Positions 7,098 through 15,921 are shown, counted from the first letter of the stretch. The stretch is 64,000 bases of DNA from Barnesiella sp. An22 (GCF_002159975.1 NZ_NFJR01000001.1:1-64000); one strand, 5' to 3'. Program-made: numbers and translations. Notes: generated by a model not told the origin, from the sequence alone.

Positions 7098-8747
7098 CTA
7101 TTTCGTGCCCGTGCTTGCGGTCGAGGTCCCGCTCAACAGCCGGTTGTAGTTCTGCTCGTCGGCCAGTACCTCCTGGGCTTTGCGCAGCGTCTCGTCGTCA
7201 CGCAGCAGCAGTTTGTAGAAAGCCTCTTCACCCAGGATGTTGCGGGCAATGTAGGCCTGCAAGGTGTTGATGATGAGTCGGCGCGAGATGTTGATGTAGA
7301 CGGGGCGCGGGCGTATGCCTTTTTGTGCCGCATATTGCACGAAGCTGTTCAGCAGACTGTTGCCCTCGATCATCGGCATCAGGTCGTCGAGGTCTTTGGC
7401 TTTCGACAGGCGGTCGCGGTTCTTGTCGGTGAAGTCGAAGGCATACTGGTAGAGGGTACCCTCGTTGATTACGTTGTTGAAGTACGAGGTGTATCCGGTC
7501 GTATCGCGCGGTACGAAGATGTCGGGCATGATGCCGCCTCCACCGTATACCTCGCGTCCGTTGACTGTGTGGTATACCAGTTCTTTGTTCTGTTTGATGC
7601 TGTCGGCGTTGAAGAACTCGCCGTGTTTATAGCGGTTGACAATATCCATGCTGTAATCGTCGGCCTTGCCCAGCTCATACTGTTTCTGGATGCAGCGGCC
7701 CGAAGGGGTGTAGTAGCGGGCTACCGTAAGGCGTATGGCCGAGCCGTCGCGGAAGGGAATCTGCTGTTGTACCAACCCCTTGCCGAAGGTACGGCGGCCT
7801 ACAATCAGACCTCGGTCGTTGTCTTGTATGGCCCCGGCAAAGATTTCGCTCGACGAGGCCGACCATTCGTCGGTGAGGACGATAAGCGGAGCATCCTGGA
7901 AGGTGCCGGTCCCGTTCGAGACGGCATCCTCACGCTCGAAGGCCCGGCCTTCGGCATAGACAATCAGCCGGTTGGCCGGGAGCAGTTCGTTGGCCATGTT
8001 GATGGGAATATCCATCAGACCACCGCTGTTGCCGCGCAGGTCGATGATAAAGCTCCGGGCTCCCTCGTTGTTCAGCTTGGAGAGGGCATTGATGAACTCG
8101 TCGTAGGTGGTGCGTCCAAATTTGCTTACCTTGATGTAGCCAGCCTGGTCGTCGAGCATGAAGGCGACGTCGATGCTGTTCACGGGAATGTCGCCCCGGG
8201 TTACCTCGTAGGTGAGGGGCTTCTTGGCCGTCTTGCGCACGATGGTGAGTTTGACTACCGAGTCTTTGGGACCTTTCAGATTTTTTATCACGCTCTCGTT
8301 GCTGATGCCTTCGCCCACGAAGGCCGAGTCGTTGATGGCGACGATGCGGTCGCCGGCCAGAATGCCCACCTTTTCGGAGGGACCGCCCGGGATTACACTC
8401 ACTACGTTGATGGTGTCGTTGAGGATATTGAACTGAATGCCGATGCCGCTGAACGAGCCTTCCAACTCTTCATTGACACTCTCCAGGTCTTGGGCCGGAA
8501 TATAGGCCGAGTGGGGGTCGAGCTCGCCCAGAATCTTGGGCATGACGTTTTCGATAAGGTCGTCTCGGTTTACGGTATCGACATACTGTTGTTCGATACA
8601 TTGCAGCAGGCTTTCGATTTTGTCGTATTGCGCGCTGCCGCCGAAGGGATTTTGAATGGAGAAGAATCGTCCGATTAAGATGCCCCCCACGATAGCTACG
8701 GCTACGAGCAGGGGAATCCAGACGAAGCGGGCTTTGTTATTGTTCAT
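7098..8747 (-). CDS. S41 family C-terminal processing peptidase
   Basis: 549 residues. A single N-terminal membrane anchor or signal (residues 8-27, VWIPLLVAVAIVGGILIG), an N-terminal helical region, a PDZ domain about 88-175 (SGIGIQFNI...VIPGGPSEKVGI), and the S41 core. The Ser/Lys dyad is Ser298 in SASSSEIFAG and Lys323 in TFGKGLVQ, spaced 25 apart as in CtpA/Prc. It should cleave proteins near their C-termini in the periplasm. The C-terminal about 150 residues are a family-specific extension. First of the run with cyclo-ligase, RIC-like protein and LuxR factor. Confidence 0.95.
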   Translation of the reverse strand: MNNNKARFVWIPLLVAVAIVGGILIGRFFSIQNPFGGSAQYDKIESLLQCIEQQYVDTVNRDDLIENVMPKILGELDPHSAYIPAQDLESVNEELEGSFSGIGIQFNILNDTINVVSVIPGGPSEKVGILAGDRIVAINDSAFVGEGISNESVIKNLKGPKDSVVKLTIVRKTAKKPLTYEVTRGDIPVNSIDVAFMLDDQAGYIKVSKFGRTTYDEFINALSKLNNEGARSFIIDLRGNSGGLMDIPINMANELLPANRLIVYAEGRAFEREDAVSNGTGTFQDAPLIVLTDEWSASSSEIFAGAIQDNDRGLIVGRRTFGKGLVQQQIPFRDGSAIRLTVARYYTPSGRCIQKQYELGKADDYSMDIVNRYKHGEFFNADSIKQNKELVYHTVNGREVYGGGGIMPDIFVPRDTTGYTSYFNNVINEGTLYQYAFDFTDKNRDRLSKAKDLDDLMPMIEGNSLLNSFVQYAAQKGIRPRPVYINISRRLIINTLQAYIARNILGEEAFYKLLLRDDETLRKAQEVLADEQNYNRLLSGTSTASTGTK

Positions 8748-8944
8748 AATCGATGCGGATAATTTAAACGCGTTCTGTTGTTATAGAAGAAAAACATATT
8801 ATCGGCGAGATTGCTCACACGGGTGACGGGCTTTTCCCAGTTTCTCTCTGGAGCCTCTCGTCTTGGTATCTATCTTTTTCGATGGTTCGGGCGGTATTGA
8901 CTCCCGATTGACAAATCGCTTGCGGCGCGATTGTCTCCGTGGGG

Positions 8945-9418
8945 TTACTGTCCCGACTCCTGCGGTTTGTGCTCGTCGGCTTGCGGGTCGATGAAGTCGA
9001 CCTTGACATGAGCATTCCGCAAGAGGTCGATACCGTCTTGCAGCCGGTAATACTCCGAGAATACCACACGCTTGATGCCTGCCTGAATAATCAGTTTGGC
9101 ACATTCGATACAAGGCGATGAGGTGACATACAGGGTGGCTCCGTCGCTGCTATTGTTGCTGCGGGCCACTTTGGTAATGGCGTTGGCCTCGGCATGCAGC
9201 ACGAAGGGGAAGGTGTGTCCGCTCTCGTCTTCGCAGCAGTTTTCAAATCCGGCCGGCGTACCGTTGTATCCGTCGGAGATAATCATCTTGTCTTTGACAA
9301 TCAAGGCTCCGACCTTACGCCTTTGGCAATAGGAGTTTTCGGCCCAGATTTGCGCCATGCGTATGTAGCGCTTGTCCAGGTTCAGTTGTTTGTCGGTGCT
9401 ATTTAATTTCGTATCCAT
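8945..9418 (-). CDS. dCMP deaminase (ComEB-like)
   Basis: 157 residues. The cytidine/deoxycytidylate deaminase zinc site is complete: His75 with catalytic Glu77 in LHAEANA, and Cys103/Cys106 in SSPCIECAK. Residues 35-60 (GALIVKDKMIISDGYNGTP) are typical of dCMP deaminase. It makes dUMP for thymidylate synthesis. A -7 box TATTTTTG lies at 9440-9447, about 15 nt before the likely start site. A gap of 197 nt separates it from the S41 gene, so co-transcription is possible but not shown. Confidence 0.93.
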   Translation of the reverse strand: MDTKLNSTDKQLNLDKRYIRMAQIWAENSYCQRRKVGALIVKDKMIISDGYNGTPAGFENCCEDESGHTFPFVLHAEANAITKVARSNNSSDGATLYVTSSPCIECAKLIIQAGIKRVVFSEYYRLQDGIDLLRNAHVKVDFIDPQADEHKPQESGQ

Positions 9419-9439
9419 ATATCCTGCGATAATGATTTA

Positions 9440-9447
9440 CAAAAATA
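9440..9447 (-). promoter_or_regulatory. -7 box upstream of the dCMP deaminase gene
   Basis: TATTTTTG on the minus strand, 22 nt upstream of the ATG; no matching -33 TTTG at the expected spacing. Confidence 0.45.
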
Positions 9448-9538
9448 GCTGTTTTGCGGTTATTTATCCTCTTTTTTTATCAAATAATAACGGTGCACCG
9501 GCAAGAAAAATGAGCCGGGCATCGGGCCGCATAGTAAA

Positions 9539-9569
9539 ACGGGGTGTCGGATAGCCTCCGACACCCCGT
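9539..9569 (-). terminator. Intrinsic terminator of the DUF2148-aguA-aguB operon
   Basis: A perfect 13-bp stem (ACGGGGTGTCGGA with its complement) and a 5-nt loop, located 4 nt after the aguB stop codon. On the minus strand it is followed by TTTTAC. Confidence 0.85.
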
Positions 9570-9573
9570 GTAA

Positions 9574-10464
9574 TCAGTCGATAAAGCGGCGTAATATGTT
9601 GTCGTAGGCATCGATGCGGCGGTCGCGCAGGAAGGGCCACCAGCGGCGCACATTCTCGCTGCGGCCGAGGTCGACCTCGACTACCTGGCTCCATTCGTTG
9701 TCGCTGGGTGCTGCGGCCAATATCTCACCCTGAGGACCACACACGAAACTGTGGCCCCAGAACTGGATGCCCCGGGTCTGTTGCGAGGGGTCGGGCTCGT
9801 GTCCCACCCGGTTGACGGCGATGACCGGCAGACCGTTGGCTACGGCGTGTCCCCGTTGCGAGATAATCCAGGCATCCTGCTGGCGCTTTTGCTCCTCGGG
9901 GGTATCGGAGCTTTCCCAACCGATGGCGGTGGGGTAGATGAGCAGGTCGGCTCCCTGCAGGGCCATGAGGCGGGCAGCCTCGGGGTACCACTGGTCCCAG
10001 CACACCAGCACGCCCAGTGTACCTATCGAGGTCTGGATAGGCTTGAAGCCCAGGTCGCCGGGGGTAAAGTAGAACTTCTCGTAATAGGCGGGGTCGTCGG
10101 GGATGTGCATCTTGCGGTATTTCCCGGCCATGGAGCCGTCGGTGTCGAAGACGACGGCCGTGTTGTGATAGAGCCCGGGGGCGCGGCGTTCGAAGAGCGA
10201 GGTGACCAGCACGATGTGCAGGTCGCCGGCCAGGCGGCCGAAGAATTCGGTCGACGGGCCTGGTATGGGTTCGGCCAGGTCGAAGTTGTCGGTCGATTCG
10301 GTTTGGCAGAAGTAGAGGCTGTTGTGCAGCTCTTGCAGCACCACGAGTTGGGCCCCCTGGGCGGCACACTGTTCGATGCGCTGTTTCAGCCGGTTCATGT
10401 TGTCGGCCCTATCGCCGCTGTTATGTTGTTGGACGAGTCCGACTTTGATTTTCTTTTCGGTCAT
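9574..10464 (-). CDS. aguB: N-carbamoylputrescine amidase
   Basis: 296 residues of the nitrilase/carbon-nitrogen hydrolase fold. The catalytic triad is visible as Glu45 (VLQELH), Lys118 (YRKMHIPDD) and Cys155 (LVCWDQWYPE). It hydrolyses N-carbamoylputrescine to putrescine, CO2 and ammonia. The frame is open further upstream, but MTEKKIKVGL at 10464 is the family start and lies 13 nt after the agmatine deiminase stop. Together with aguA it forms the agmatine route to putrescine. Confidence 0.95.
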   Translation of the reverse strand: MTEKKIKVGLVQQHNSGDRADNMNRLKQRIEQCAAQGAQLVVLQELHNSLYFCQTESTDNFDLAEPIPGPSTEFFGRLAGDLHIVLVTSLFERRAPGLYHNTAVVFDTDGSMAGKYRKMHIPDDPAYYEKFYFTPGDLGFKPIQTSIGTLGVLVCWDQWYPEAARLMALQGADLLIYPTAIGWESSDTPEEQKRQQDAWIISQRGHAVANGLPVIAVNRVGHEPDPSQQTRGIQFWGHSFVCGPQGEILAAAPSDNEWSQVVEVDLGRSENVRRWWPFLRDRRIDAYDNILRRFID

Positions 10465-10477
10465 GTTATATAGCATT

Positions 10478-11509
10478 TTATCGTAATACATTCTCGGGGT
10501 ATTGCATGGTAACGCAGTGCAGCGACCCGTGTTGCCGGATGAGCGGCGAGCAGTCGATACCCACCATCTCCCGGCCGGGGAAGGCGGCTTGCAGAACCTC
10601 GGCGGCAGCCCGGTCGTTGGCCGGTTGCCGGTAGGTGGGGTATAGCACGGCATCGTTCATGATGAGGAAGTTGGCGTAGGTGGCAGGCAGCCGCTCGCCA
10701 TTCTCGTCATGTACCGCATCGGCCATGGGCAGGGGCAGCAGCCGGTAGGGCGAGCCATCGAGGGTGGTGAAGGTGCGCAGTTGTTCCTCCATGCGGCGCA
10801 GCGCCTCGTAGTGCTCGTCGGTGGTATCGGTACACCGTACGTAGACAATGGTATCGTCGGGGGCGAACCGGGCCAGGGTGTCGATGTGGCTGTCGGTGTC
10901 GTCGCCGGCCAGATAACCGTGGTCGAGCCACAAGACGCGTTGCAGTCCGAAGGTCTCTTTCAGATACTCTTCGATGCGTTCCTTCGACCACTCGCCGTTG
11001 CGGTTGGGCGAGAGCAGGCATTCGCTTGTGGTGAGCAGGGTGCCGGCGCCGTCGCTTTCGAGGGCTCCCCCCTCGACTACGAAGTTGAGCCGGTTTTCGT
11101 ACCGGGCCTGGAATCGCTGCTGCCGATAGAGCGTCGAGGTGATGAGGTTGTCGTAGTTGGCGGCAAACTTGAGTCCCCACCCGTTGAACTTGAAGTCGTA
11201 GATGCAGGGCTCGCCGTTGCGCAGGAGGGTAATGCCACCGTGGTCGCGAGCCCACGTGTCGTTGGTGGGGCACTCGGCGAAGGTCTCCGCATCGGGGTCG
11301 ACCACCCCTTGCAACAGTTGCTTTACCTGCTCGGGGTGAGGGGTGACAATCAACAGATGCTCGCGTTTGGCAATCTCACGGGCGAGGTCGATGTAGCAGG
11401 CCGTCACTTCGTCGAGCATGTAGGCCCAGTCGGTCGCTTCGTGGGGCCAGGTGAGCTGGATACCCGATTGCGGGTACCACTCGGCCGGGAAGAGTATCGT
11501 GGGGGTCAT
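10478..11509 (-). CDS. aguA: Agmatine deiminase
   Basis: 343 residues of the peptidyl-arginine deiminase fold. The opening FPAEWYPQSGIQLTWPHEATDW, the TWARDHG motif near residue 87, the EGGALESDG motif near 147 and the nucleophile Cys332 in GSLHCVTMQYP are all present. It converts agmatine to N-carbamoylputrescine plus ammonia. Its start codon overlaps the stop of the DUF2148 gene by 4 bp (ATGA), so translation is coupled. The substrate requires an arginine decarboxylase, which is not in this window. Confidence 0.95.
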   Translation of the reverse strand: MTPTILFPAEWYPQSGIQLTWPHEATDWAYMLDEVTACYIDLAREIAKREHLLIVTPHPEQVKQLLQGVVDPDAETFAECPTNDTWARDHGGITLLRNGEPCIYDFKFNGWGLKFAANYDNLITSTLYRQQRFQARYENRLNFVVEGGALESDGAGTLLTTSECLLSPNRNGEWSKERIEEYLKETFGLQRVLWLDHGYLAGDDTDSHIDTLARFAPDDTIVYVRCTDTTDEHYEALRRMEEQLRTFTTLDGSPYRLLPLPMADAVHDENGERLPATYANFLIMNDAVLYPTYRQPANDRAAAEVLQAAFPGREMVGIDCSPLIRQHGSLHCVTMQYPENVLR

Positions 11510-12045
11510 GCTTTCGGGGTTTGCGATTTACGGTCGAAGTAGGGACTCTTCGACGATACACTCAGTGCCAGCGCAATCACCTGTCGGCAGCCGGGCAACA
11601 GATTCATCTCTTGAGCTGCGGCTCCGGCCGAGAACATCACCCGGGTGTCGATGCGCAGGTCGGCCGCTTTGGAGCAGGCCGAGCCGATGGCAATGCCCAC
11701 GTCGATCGAATTGATGGCACAGGGATTCTCCTGCGGGTTCTCGGCACAGGTCTTGTAGCCGCAATAGGCACAGTTGAGGCCCTGTACCTGGCGGCGGGTA
11801 CCGATGAGGATAACGGCGTCGGACTGTTCGATGTTGCCGGCATCGCGCAGGAAAAACTTCATGTCGCGCTTCTCGCTCTCCTCTCTCATCCGGCGGGCCA
11901 GCGCCAGCAGGTCGTCGCCGGTGACGGTAGCAATCTCGATAATATCCACCCCCTTGCCTTTGGGTGCGGTACGTGCCGCCATCATAATCTGTTTGGCAGC
12001 TTTGCATACAACCTCTTTACGAGTATCACGTTCGTTGTAAATCAT
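11506..12045 (-). CDS. DUF2148 ferredoxin-domain protein, first gene of the agmatine operon
   Basis: 179 residues. It has a Cys cluster C92-x2-C95-x4-C100-x8-C109 and a later Cys124, which fits the iron-sulfur-like DUF2148 (ferredoxin domain) family. Family function is unknown. I start it at MIYNERDTRK (12045): an extension to 12180 in the same frame would only translate the upstream promoter repeat. The 4-bp overlap with aguA and the shared terminator after aguB show that it is part of the putrescine operon. No membrane segment or signal peptide. Confidence 0.85.
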   Translation of the reverse strand: MIYNERDTRKEVVCKAAKQIMMAARTAPKGKGVDIIEIATVTGDDLLALARRMREESEKRDMKFFLRDAGNIEQSDAVILIGTRRQVQGLNCAYCGYKTCAENPQENPCAINSIDVGIAIGSACSKAADLRIDTRVMFSAGAAAQEMNLLPGCRQVIALALSVSSKSPYFDRKSQTPKA

Positions 12046-12065
12046 GTTGTCTTCTTTATTTGATA

Positions 12066-12192
12066 CAAAGATAATAAAAGGTGAGAGCAGAGGCAAATGG
12101 AAAACGCAGTTTTCAACTTTGCCTGGGCCGAGCCGCATCCTGTCTTCTTCAAAGATAGCGAAAGGTGAGAGCAGAGGCAAATGGGAAACACG
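12066..12192 (-). repeat. Promoter-bearing hairpin repeat, locus 1 (two units, minus orientation)
   Basis: One full unit (12066-12149) and a truncated one (12150 to about 12192), both facing the DUF2148-aguAB operon. The full unit has hairpin arms CAAATGGAAAAC (12094-12105) and GTTTTCAACTTTG, a -33 TTTG (12094-12097) and, 20 nt on, a -7 TATCTTTG (12066-12073). A start site near 12059 would give a leader of about 14 nt before the ATG at 12045. The second unit repeats the -7 box at 12150-12157. Confidence 0.8.
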
Positions 12193-12274
12193 GAATGTGA
12201 AAAGATGATGCGTAAAGGTCTAATTTGTTTTCGCTTTTTTACAAGTTTTCAATCACTTTTTATAAAAGATTTTC

Positions 12275-12282
12275 TATATTTG
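12275..12282 (+). promoter_or_regulatory. -7 box upstream of the small acidic protein gene
   Basis: TATATTTG in an AT-rich stretch, 47 nt before the ATG at 12330. No clear -33 TTTG at 19-21 nt. Confidence 0.4.
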
Positions 12283-12329
12283 TAAACCAAGATATGCAAT
12301 AATGTGTTCATTTGATAAATAGGAATGCC

Positions 12330-12569
12330 ATGAGTAATGATATTACAATCATATTTGATGATATTATTAAGCAATATCGCACTTTGGATTTGGCGGAAGA
12401 GATGTTTCGGTCGATGATGGAGGACGATAAGCAGTTGGAAGCCGATTATCAAGAGTGGTGCGATACGATGGGAGTCTCGGGACGAAAGGGTTTTGCTTAC
12501 TATTATGAAGAGTATCTCGAACAGCAAGATTCGGTATGGGATAGTCTCGATGATCACGATGAGAGATAG
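12330..12569 (+). CDS. Small acidic protein of unknown function
   Basis: 79 residues, strongly acidic, rich in Asp, Glu and Tyr, with predicted helices and no signal peptide or membrane segment. The ATG at 12330 is preferred to the one 18 nt upstream because it lies closer to the usual position and the next residues (MSNDITIIFDD) look like a natural N-terminus. Flanked by its own -7 box and by a separate promoter for the next gene, so probably monocistronic. I do not recognise the family. Codon use resembles the surroundings, which supports it being real. Confidence 0.6.
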   Translation: MSNDITIIFDDIIKQYRTLDLAEEMFRSMMEDDKQLEADYQEWCDTMGVSGRKGFAYYYEEYLEQQDSVWDSLDDHDER

Positions 12570-12697
12570 TCATCCGGGCAAATGAGTGCGTTTGCCCAAC
12601 CATGAAGAGGGACTGTTGTACGATTTTCTACGGGCTTTGAACGTAGAAAAATAGAGGATCGTGGGGCAATCGAGAGGGAATGAACAAAAATCTTCTT

Positions 12698-12705
12698 TAT
12701 CTTTG
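12698..12705 (+). promoter_or_regulatory. -7 box of the TlpA-like lipoprotein / MBL operon
   Basis: TATCTTTG, 20 nt before the start codon region at 12720-12726. No -33 TTTG at the expected distance. Confidence 0.5.
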
Positions 12706-12725
12706 TTCACGAGAAATCGATGTGT

Positions 12726-13898
12726 ATGAACCGAGTTTATTATTGGATAGTGCCGCTGTTGCTGTGTGCTGGTTGCCAGGGCGGCGTAGAGACTTCGTAT
12801 GTAATCGACGGGCATGTAAACAATGCCGACGCCAATGGAAATATTATCTATCTCTCTCATAGCAATGGCGACGAGCTGGTTAATCTCGACAGTGCGATTG
12901 TCGACGACGGGCTCTTTTCGTTTCGCGGTGAGCAAGAGGTGCCTATCATGGCTTATTTGCGATTCAACCGTTCGCTCGACTCGCTGGCCGTGCCGGTGCT
13001 GTTTATTCTGGAGAACGGTTCGATGGAGGCCACGATGGACACCCTGTTTTCGACCGTGACGGGTACCGAGCAAAACGAGGCTTTCGAGGCGTACAGGGTA
13101 GAGGCCCATCGGCTCGACTCGCTGCGCAACCGGTTGCATGAGCGTTATCTCGAGCAGGTGGCCGACAGCCAGATGACAGCCGAGCTCGAGTCGTCGATGT
13201 ATGGACAATATGGTCGTCTCGACGACGAGGCAACCGATCGGGCCTACCGGTTTATCCGCAAGAACCGTAATTCGCCGGCAGCACTCTGGTTGCTCGAGTC
13301 GATGCAGAGCCGTTTCAGCGAAGCCCAGTTGGAGCAGCTTCTGTCGGAGCTGGGTAGCCGCAACAAGAGTGCACAGGTGCTGACCGATATAGCTCAGCGG
13401 CTGCGCAGTGCCGATAAGATAGAGCCGGGCAGCCCGTACGTAGATGTACCGTTGGTCGATATGTGGGGGCGAAGCACCTCGCTGTCGGGCTATGTGGGGT
13501 ATGCTCGGTATGTGGTCGTGGGGTTCTGGCAAGCCGGCAGCGACCCTTCATGCCGGGCCATGGTCAAGTTGGGTGAACTGTATCGTGAGTATGGCTACCG
13601 AGGTGCAATCTTCCTGTCGGTCTCGCTCGACAGCGATGCCGAGTTGTGGCGCGAGCAGGTGCAGGCTTCGAAGTTGCCGGCCCACCAGTGTATCGCCGCC
13701 AACCCCGACGAGGTGGAGTCGCGCTATGCGCTGGCCGCGGTCCCTGCGTTTATAATCATCAATCCCGACGGGACCATAAATTCCCGCAATCTCACGCTCG
13801 AGCAGTTGGGCAGCAAGTTGCAGGAGCTGTTGCCCTATCGGATGCGTCGCGATACGGTGTCGGCCAAGTCGGACAGTTTGGCGAAAAAGAAAATATAG
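12726..13898 (+). CDS. DUF4369/TlpA-like lipoprotein with a degenerate thioredoxin active site
   Basis: About 390 residues. A lipoprotein signal ends in LLCAGC (Cys about residue 17). Residues 25-110 resemble the DUF4369 domain, residues 110-230 are helical, and 235-375 form a thioredoxin/AhpC-like domain. Where redox-active relatives have WCxxC, this protein has FWQAGSDPSC: only the second cysteine (about residue 276) remains. The cis-Pro region VPAFIIINPDG is intact. It is therefore probably not a disulfide reductase; it may bind rather than reduce a partner. It is followed 4 nt later by the MBL-fold gene. An alternative start two codons upstream (12720) is possible. Confidence 0.82.
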   Translation: MNRVYYWIVPLLLCAGCQGGVETSYVIDGHVNNADANGNIIYLSHSNGDELVNLDSAIVDDGLFSFRGEQEVPIMAYLRFNRSLDSLAVPVLFILENGSMEATMDTLFSTVTGTEQNEAFEAYRVEAHRLDSLRNRLHERYLEQVADSQMTAELESSMYGQYGRLDDEATDRAYRFIRKNRNSPAALWLLESMQSRFSEAQLEQLLSELGSRNKSAQVLTDIAQRLRSADKIEPGSPYVDVPLVDMWGRSTSLSGYVGYARYVVVGFWQAGSDPSCRAMVKLGELYREYGYRGAIFLSVSLDSDAELWREQVQASKLPAHQCIAANPDEVESRYALAAVPAFIIINPDGTINSRNLTLEQLGSKLQELLPYRMRRDTVSAKSDSLAKKKI

Positions 13899-13902
13899 GC
13901 GT

Positions 13903-14703
13903 ATGCGCATCGTATCGCTGGTAGAGAATACTACAAACTCGGAGCTGACGGCTAAACATGGCCTCTCGTTGTATATAGAGACTCGTCGGCACAGGATTTT
14001 GTTCGACTTGGGTCCCGATAATACCTTGTTTGAGAATGCCGCCAAGCGAGGCATCGATATTTCAACGGTCGATACGGTCGTCATTTCTCACGGGCACGCA
14101 GACCATGGGGGAGCTTTGAAGAAGTTTCTGGAGATAAACTCCCGGGCTGCCGTTTATGTGCAGAGAGAGGCTTTTGAACCCCATTACAGCAAGGTCTGGT
14201 TTTGCAAGGTGCCAATCGGGCTCGATCGGAGTCTGATGTCGCACCGGCAACTGGTGTTGCTGGAGGGCGATTGTACAATTGATGATGAGCTGCGGCTGTT
14301 TACCGTGAAGAGCCGGAGCGATAGATTTTACTCTCCGGCCAACCGTGTCCTCTATGATGAACGGGGGCAGGACGCTTTCGGGCACGAGCAGAACCTGATT
14401 ATCGCCGAAAACAAGATGGTCTTGATTATGGGCTGCGGCCACTCGGGCGTCGTGAATATTATGGACGTTGCGGCAAAGTATCGCCCCTCCTTGTGTGTGG
14501 GCGGTTTCCATCTGTTCAATCCCGTTACCCGGAAATCGGTACCCGAGAGTCTGCTCGACGACATAGCCGCCGAGTTGCGTGGCAAATACGCGGATACCCT
14601 GTTCTATACGTGCCACTGCACGGGAAAGCCGGCATTCGACTATTTGGCCCGGCACATGGATAATATGCACTATATCGCTTGCGGCGACACTCTTGAAATT
14701 TAG
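13903..14703 (+). CDS. MBL-fold metallo-hydrolase
   Basis: 266 residues. The metal site HGHADHGG (His63, His65, Asp67, His68) is intact, with further ligand candidates in MGCGHSGVVN and TCHCTGKPA. The overall layout matches the group annotated as dihydropterin ribofuranosylaminobenzene 5'-phosphate synthase-like hydrolases in cluster with flavoprotein-type beta-lactamase folds; substrate is not known. Cytosolic (no signal peptide). It follows the lipoprotein gene by 4 nt and likely shares its transcript, ending at the hairpin at 14729. Confidence 0.9.
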   Translation: MRIVSLVENTTNSELTAKHGLSLYIETRRHRILFDLGPDNTLFENAAKRGIDISTVDTVVISHGHADHGGALKKFLEINSRAAVYVQREAFEPHYSKVWFCKVPIGLDRSLMSHRQLVLLEGDCTIDDELRLFTVKSRSDRFYSPANRVLYDERGQDAFGHEQNLIIAENKMVLIMGCGHSGVVNIMDVAAKYRPSLCVGGFHLFNPVTRKSVPESLLDDIAAELRGKYADTLFYTCHCTGKPAFDYLARHMDNMHYIACGDTLEI

Positions 14704-14728
14704 TGAAGCATTATATGACTGCATAAAA

Positions 14729-14755
14729 AAAGCGCTCGACAGTGTCGGGCGCTTT
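14729..14755. terminator. Bidirectional terminator between the MBL and rplI genes
   Basis: Stem AAAGCGCTCGACA with TGTCGGGCGCTTT (one G-T pair), minimal loop. On the minus strand it is followed by seven T residues, so it serves the rpsF-rpsR-rplI operon best; the convergent plus-strand MBL gene ends 25 nt before it. Confidence 0.8.
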
Positions 14756-14775
14756 CCTTATTATAGATTCGTCGA

Positions 14776-15219
14776 TTATTCAGCAACGACTTCGAAGGGG
14801 ATTTCTACGCTAACCTCTTTGTGGAGTTTGATAGTAGCTTTGTAGTGGCCCACTTCTTTTACAGGGTCTTTGATAATGATTTGTTTGCGGTCTACGTTGT
14901 GGCCCAGTTTCTCGAGAGCCTCGGCGATTTGGATGTTGTTAACCGAACCGAAGATGGTACCCGTCGAGCTGGTTTTTGCACCGATGGTGAGCGATACACC
15001 TTCGAGGGCAGCAGCCAGAGCTTGAGCGTCAGCTTTGATTTTCTCGAGTTTGTGAGCACGTTGTTTCAGGTCCTCTTCACGCATTTTCAGAGCCATGGGC
15101 GAAGCGATAACAGCTTTTCCTTGGGGGATGAGGTAGTTACGACCGTATCCGCTTTTTACCGTAACGACATCGTCTTTGTAACCGAGGTTGGCGATGTCTT
15201 CTTTCAATATTACTTGCAT
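14776..15219 (-). CDS. rplI: 50S ribosomal protein L9
   Basis: 147 residues. The N-terminal signature [37 protein letters not shown] is a direct match to L9, followed by the long connecting helix (residues 45-75) and the C-terminal RNA-binding domain. It binds 23S rRNA near the L1 stalk and limits frameshifting. Last gene of the rpsF-rpsR-rplI operon, 23 nt after rpsR, with a terminator directly downstream. Confidence 0.98.
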   Translation of the reverse strand: MQVILKEDIANLGYKDDVVTVKSGYGRNYLIPQGKAVIASPMALKMREEDLKQRAHKLEKIKADAQALAAALEGVSLTIGAKTSSTGTIFGSVNNIQIAEALEKLGHNVDRKQIIIKDPVKEVGHYKATIKLHKEVSVEIPFEVVAE

Positions 15220-15242
15220 GCTAAAATTCCTCCTTCGTTTAA

Positions 15243-15512
15243 TTATTTCATCAAATCAGTTACATAAGGGAGCAGCGCCAGGTGACGGGCTCTTTTCACA
15301 GCTTGTGCAATACGACGTTGAAATTTCAACGAAGTTCCTGTGATACGACGGGGCAGGATTTTGCCTTGTTCGTTCAAGAATTTTTTCAGGAATTCAGGAT
15401 CTTTGTAGTCGATATACTTGATACCGTTTTTCTTGAAACGGCAGTATTTTTTCTTTTTGATGTCAACCGACGGAGGGGTCAAATATCTGATTTCGGATTG
15501 TGCTTGTGCCAT
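15243..15512 (-). CDS. rpsR: 30S ribosomal protein S18
   Basis: 89 residues. The core [20 protein letters not shown] and the basic C-terminus [19 protein letters not shown] are diagnostic for S18. It binds 16S rRNA as a heterodimer with S6, encoded 3 nt upstream. Normal length. Confidence 0.98.
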   Translation of the reverse strand: MAQAQSEIRYLTPPSVDIKKKKYCRFKKNGIKYIDYKDPEFLKKFLNEQGKILPRRITGTSLKFQRRIAQAVKRARHLALLPYVTDLMK

Positions 15513-15515
15513 TTT

Positions 15516-15875
15516 TTAGTTCTCCTTTACTTCTTCTACTTTGTTAGACGATTTAACACTTCTTCTCTTTGCAGCGTATTCGGCAGCAAATTTGTCCATT
15601 CTGAACGTCAAGAAACGGATTACACGTTCGTCACGACGGAATTGAATTTCCAGTTTGGCGATGACAGAAGGGTCGGCGTCAAATTCCAGCAGGTTGTAAA
15701 AACCGGTGGTTTTCTTTTGAATAGGATAGGCGAGCTTGCGCAATCCCCAGTTTTCCTCATTCACGATTACGGCACCTTGCTCGGTGAGAATCGTTTTGAA
15801 TTTGTCTACCGCTTCCTTCATCTGTACATCAGACAAAACGGGAGTTAAAATGAAAACGGTTTCGTAATGATTCAT
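15516..15875 (-). CDS. rpsF: 30S ribosomal protein S6
   Basis: 119 residues with the S6 start [18 protein letters not shown] and the core [12 protein letters not shown] and [11 protein letters not shown]. Partner of S18 in the platform of the 30S subunit. First gene of the operon. The leader of about 40 nt could carry S6:S18 autoregulation known in other bacteria, but I cannot identify the motif. Confidence 0.98.
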   Translation of the reverse strand: MNHYETVFILTPVLSDVQMKEAVDKFKTILTEQGAVIVNEENWGLRKLAYPIQKKTTGFYNLLEFDADPSVIAKLEIQFRRDERVIRFLTFRMDKFAAEYAAKRRSVKSSNKVEEVKEN

Positions 15876-15921
15876 ACTCGTTTAGTTTAACGTATTTGGT
15901 TAATAGTTTTTATTAGCGGGG

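Noticed and set aside
6525-8678. 717-codon open frame on the plus strand across the cyclo-ligase and S41 genes
   Set aside because: Spans two well-defined genes on the opposite strand and carries no domain pattern.
10465-10653. Upstream extension of AguB
   Set aside because: It would overlap the end of aguA with no homologous residues; the family begins at MTEKKIKVGL.
12046-12180. N-terminal extension of the DUF2148 protein to 12180
   Set aside because: The extension translates the promoter repeat; the -7 box would lie inside the coding region.
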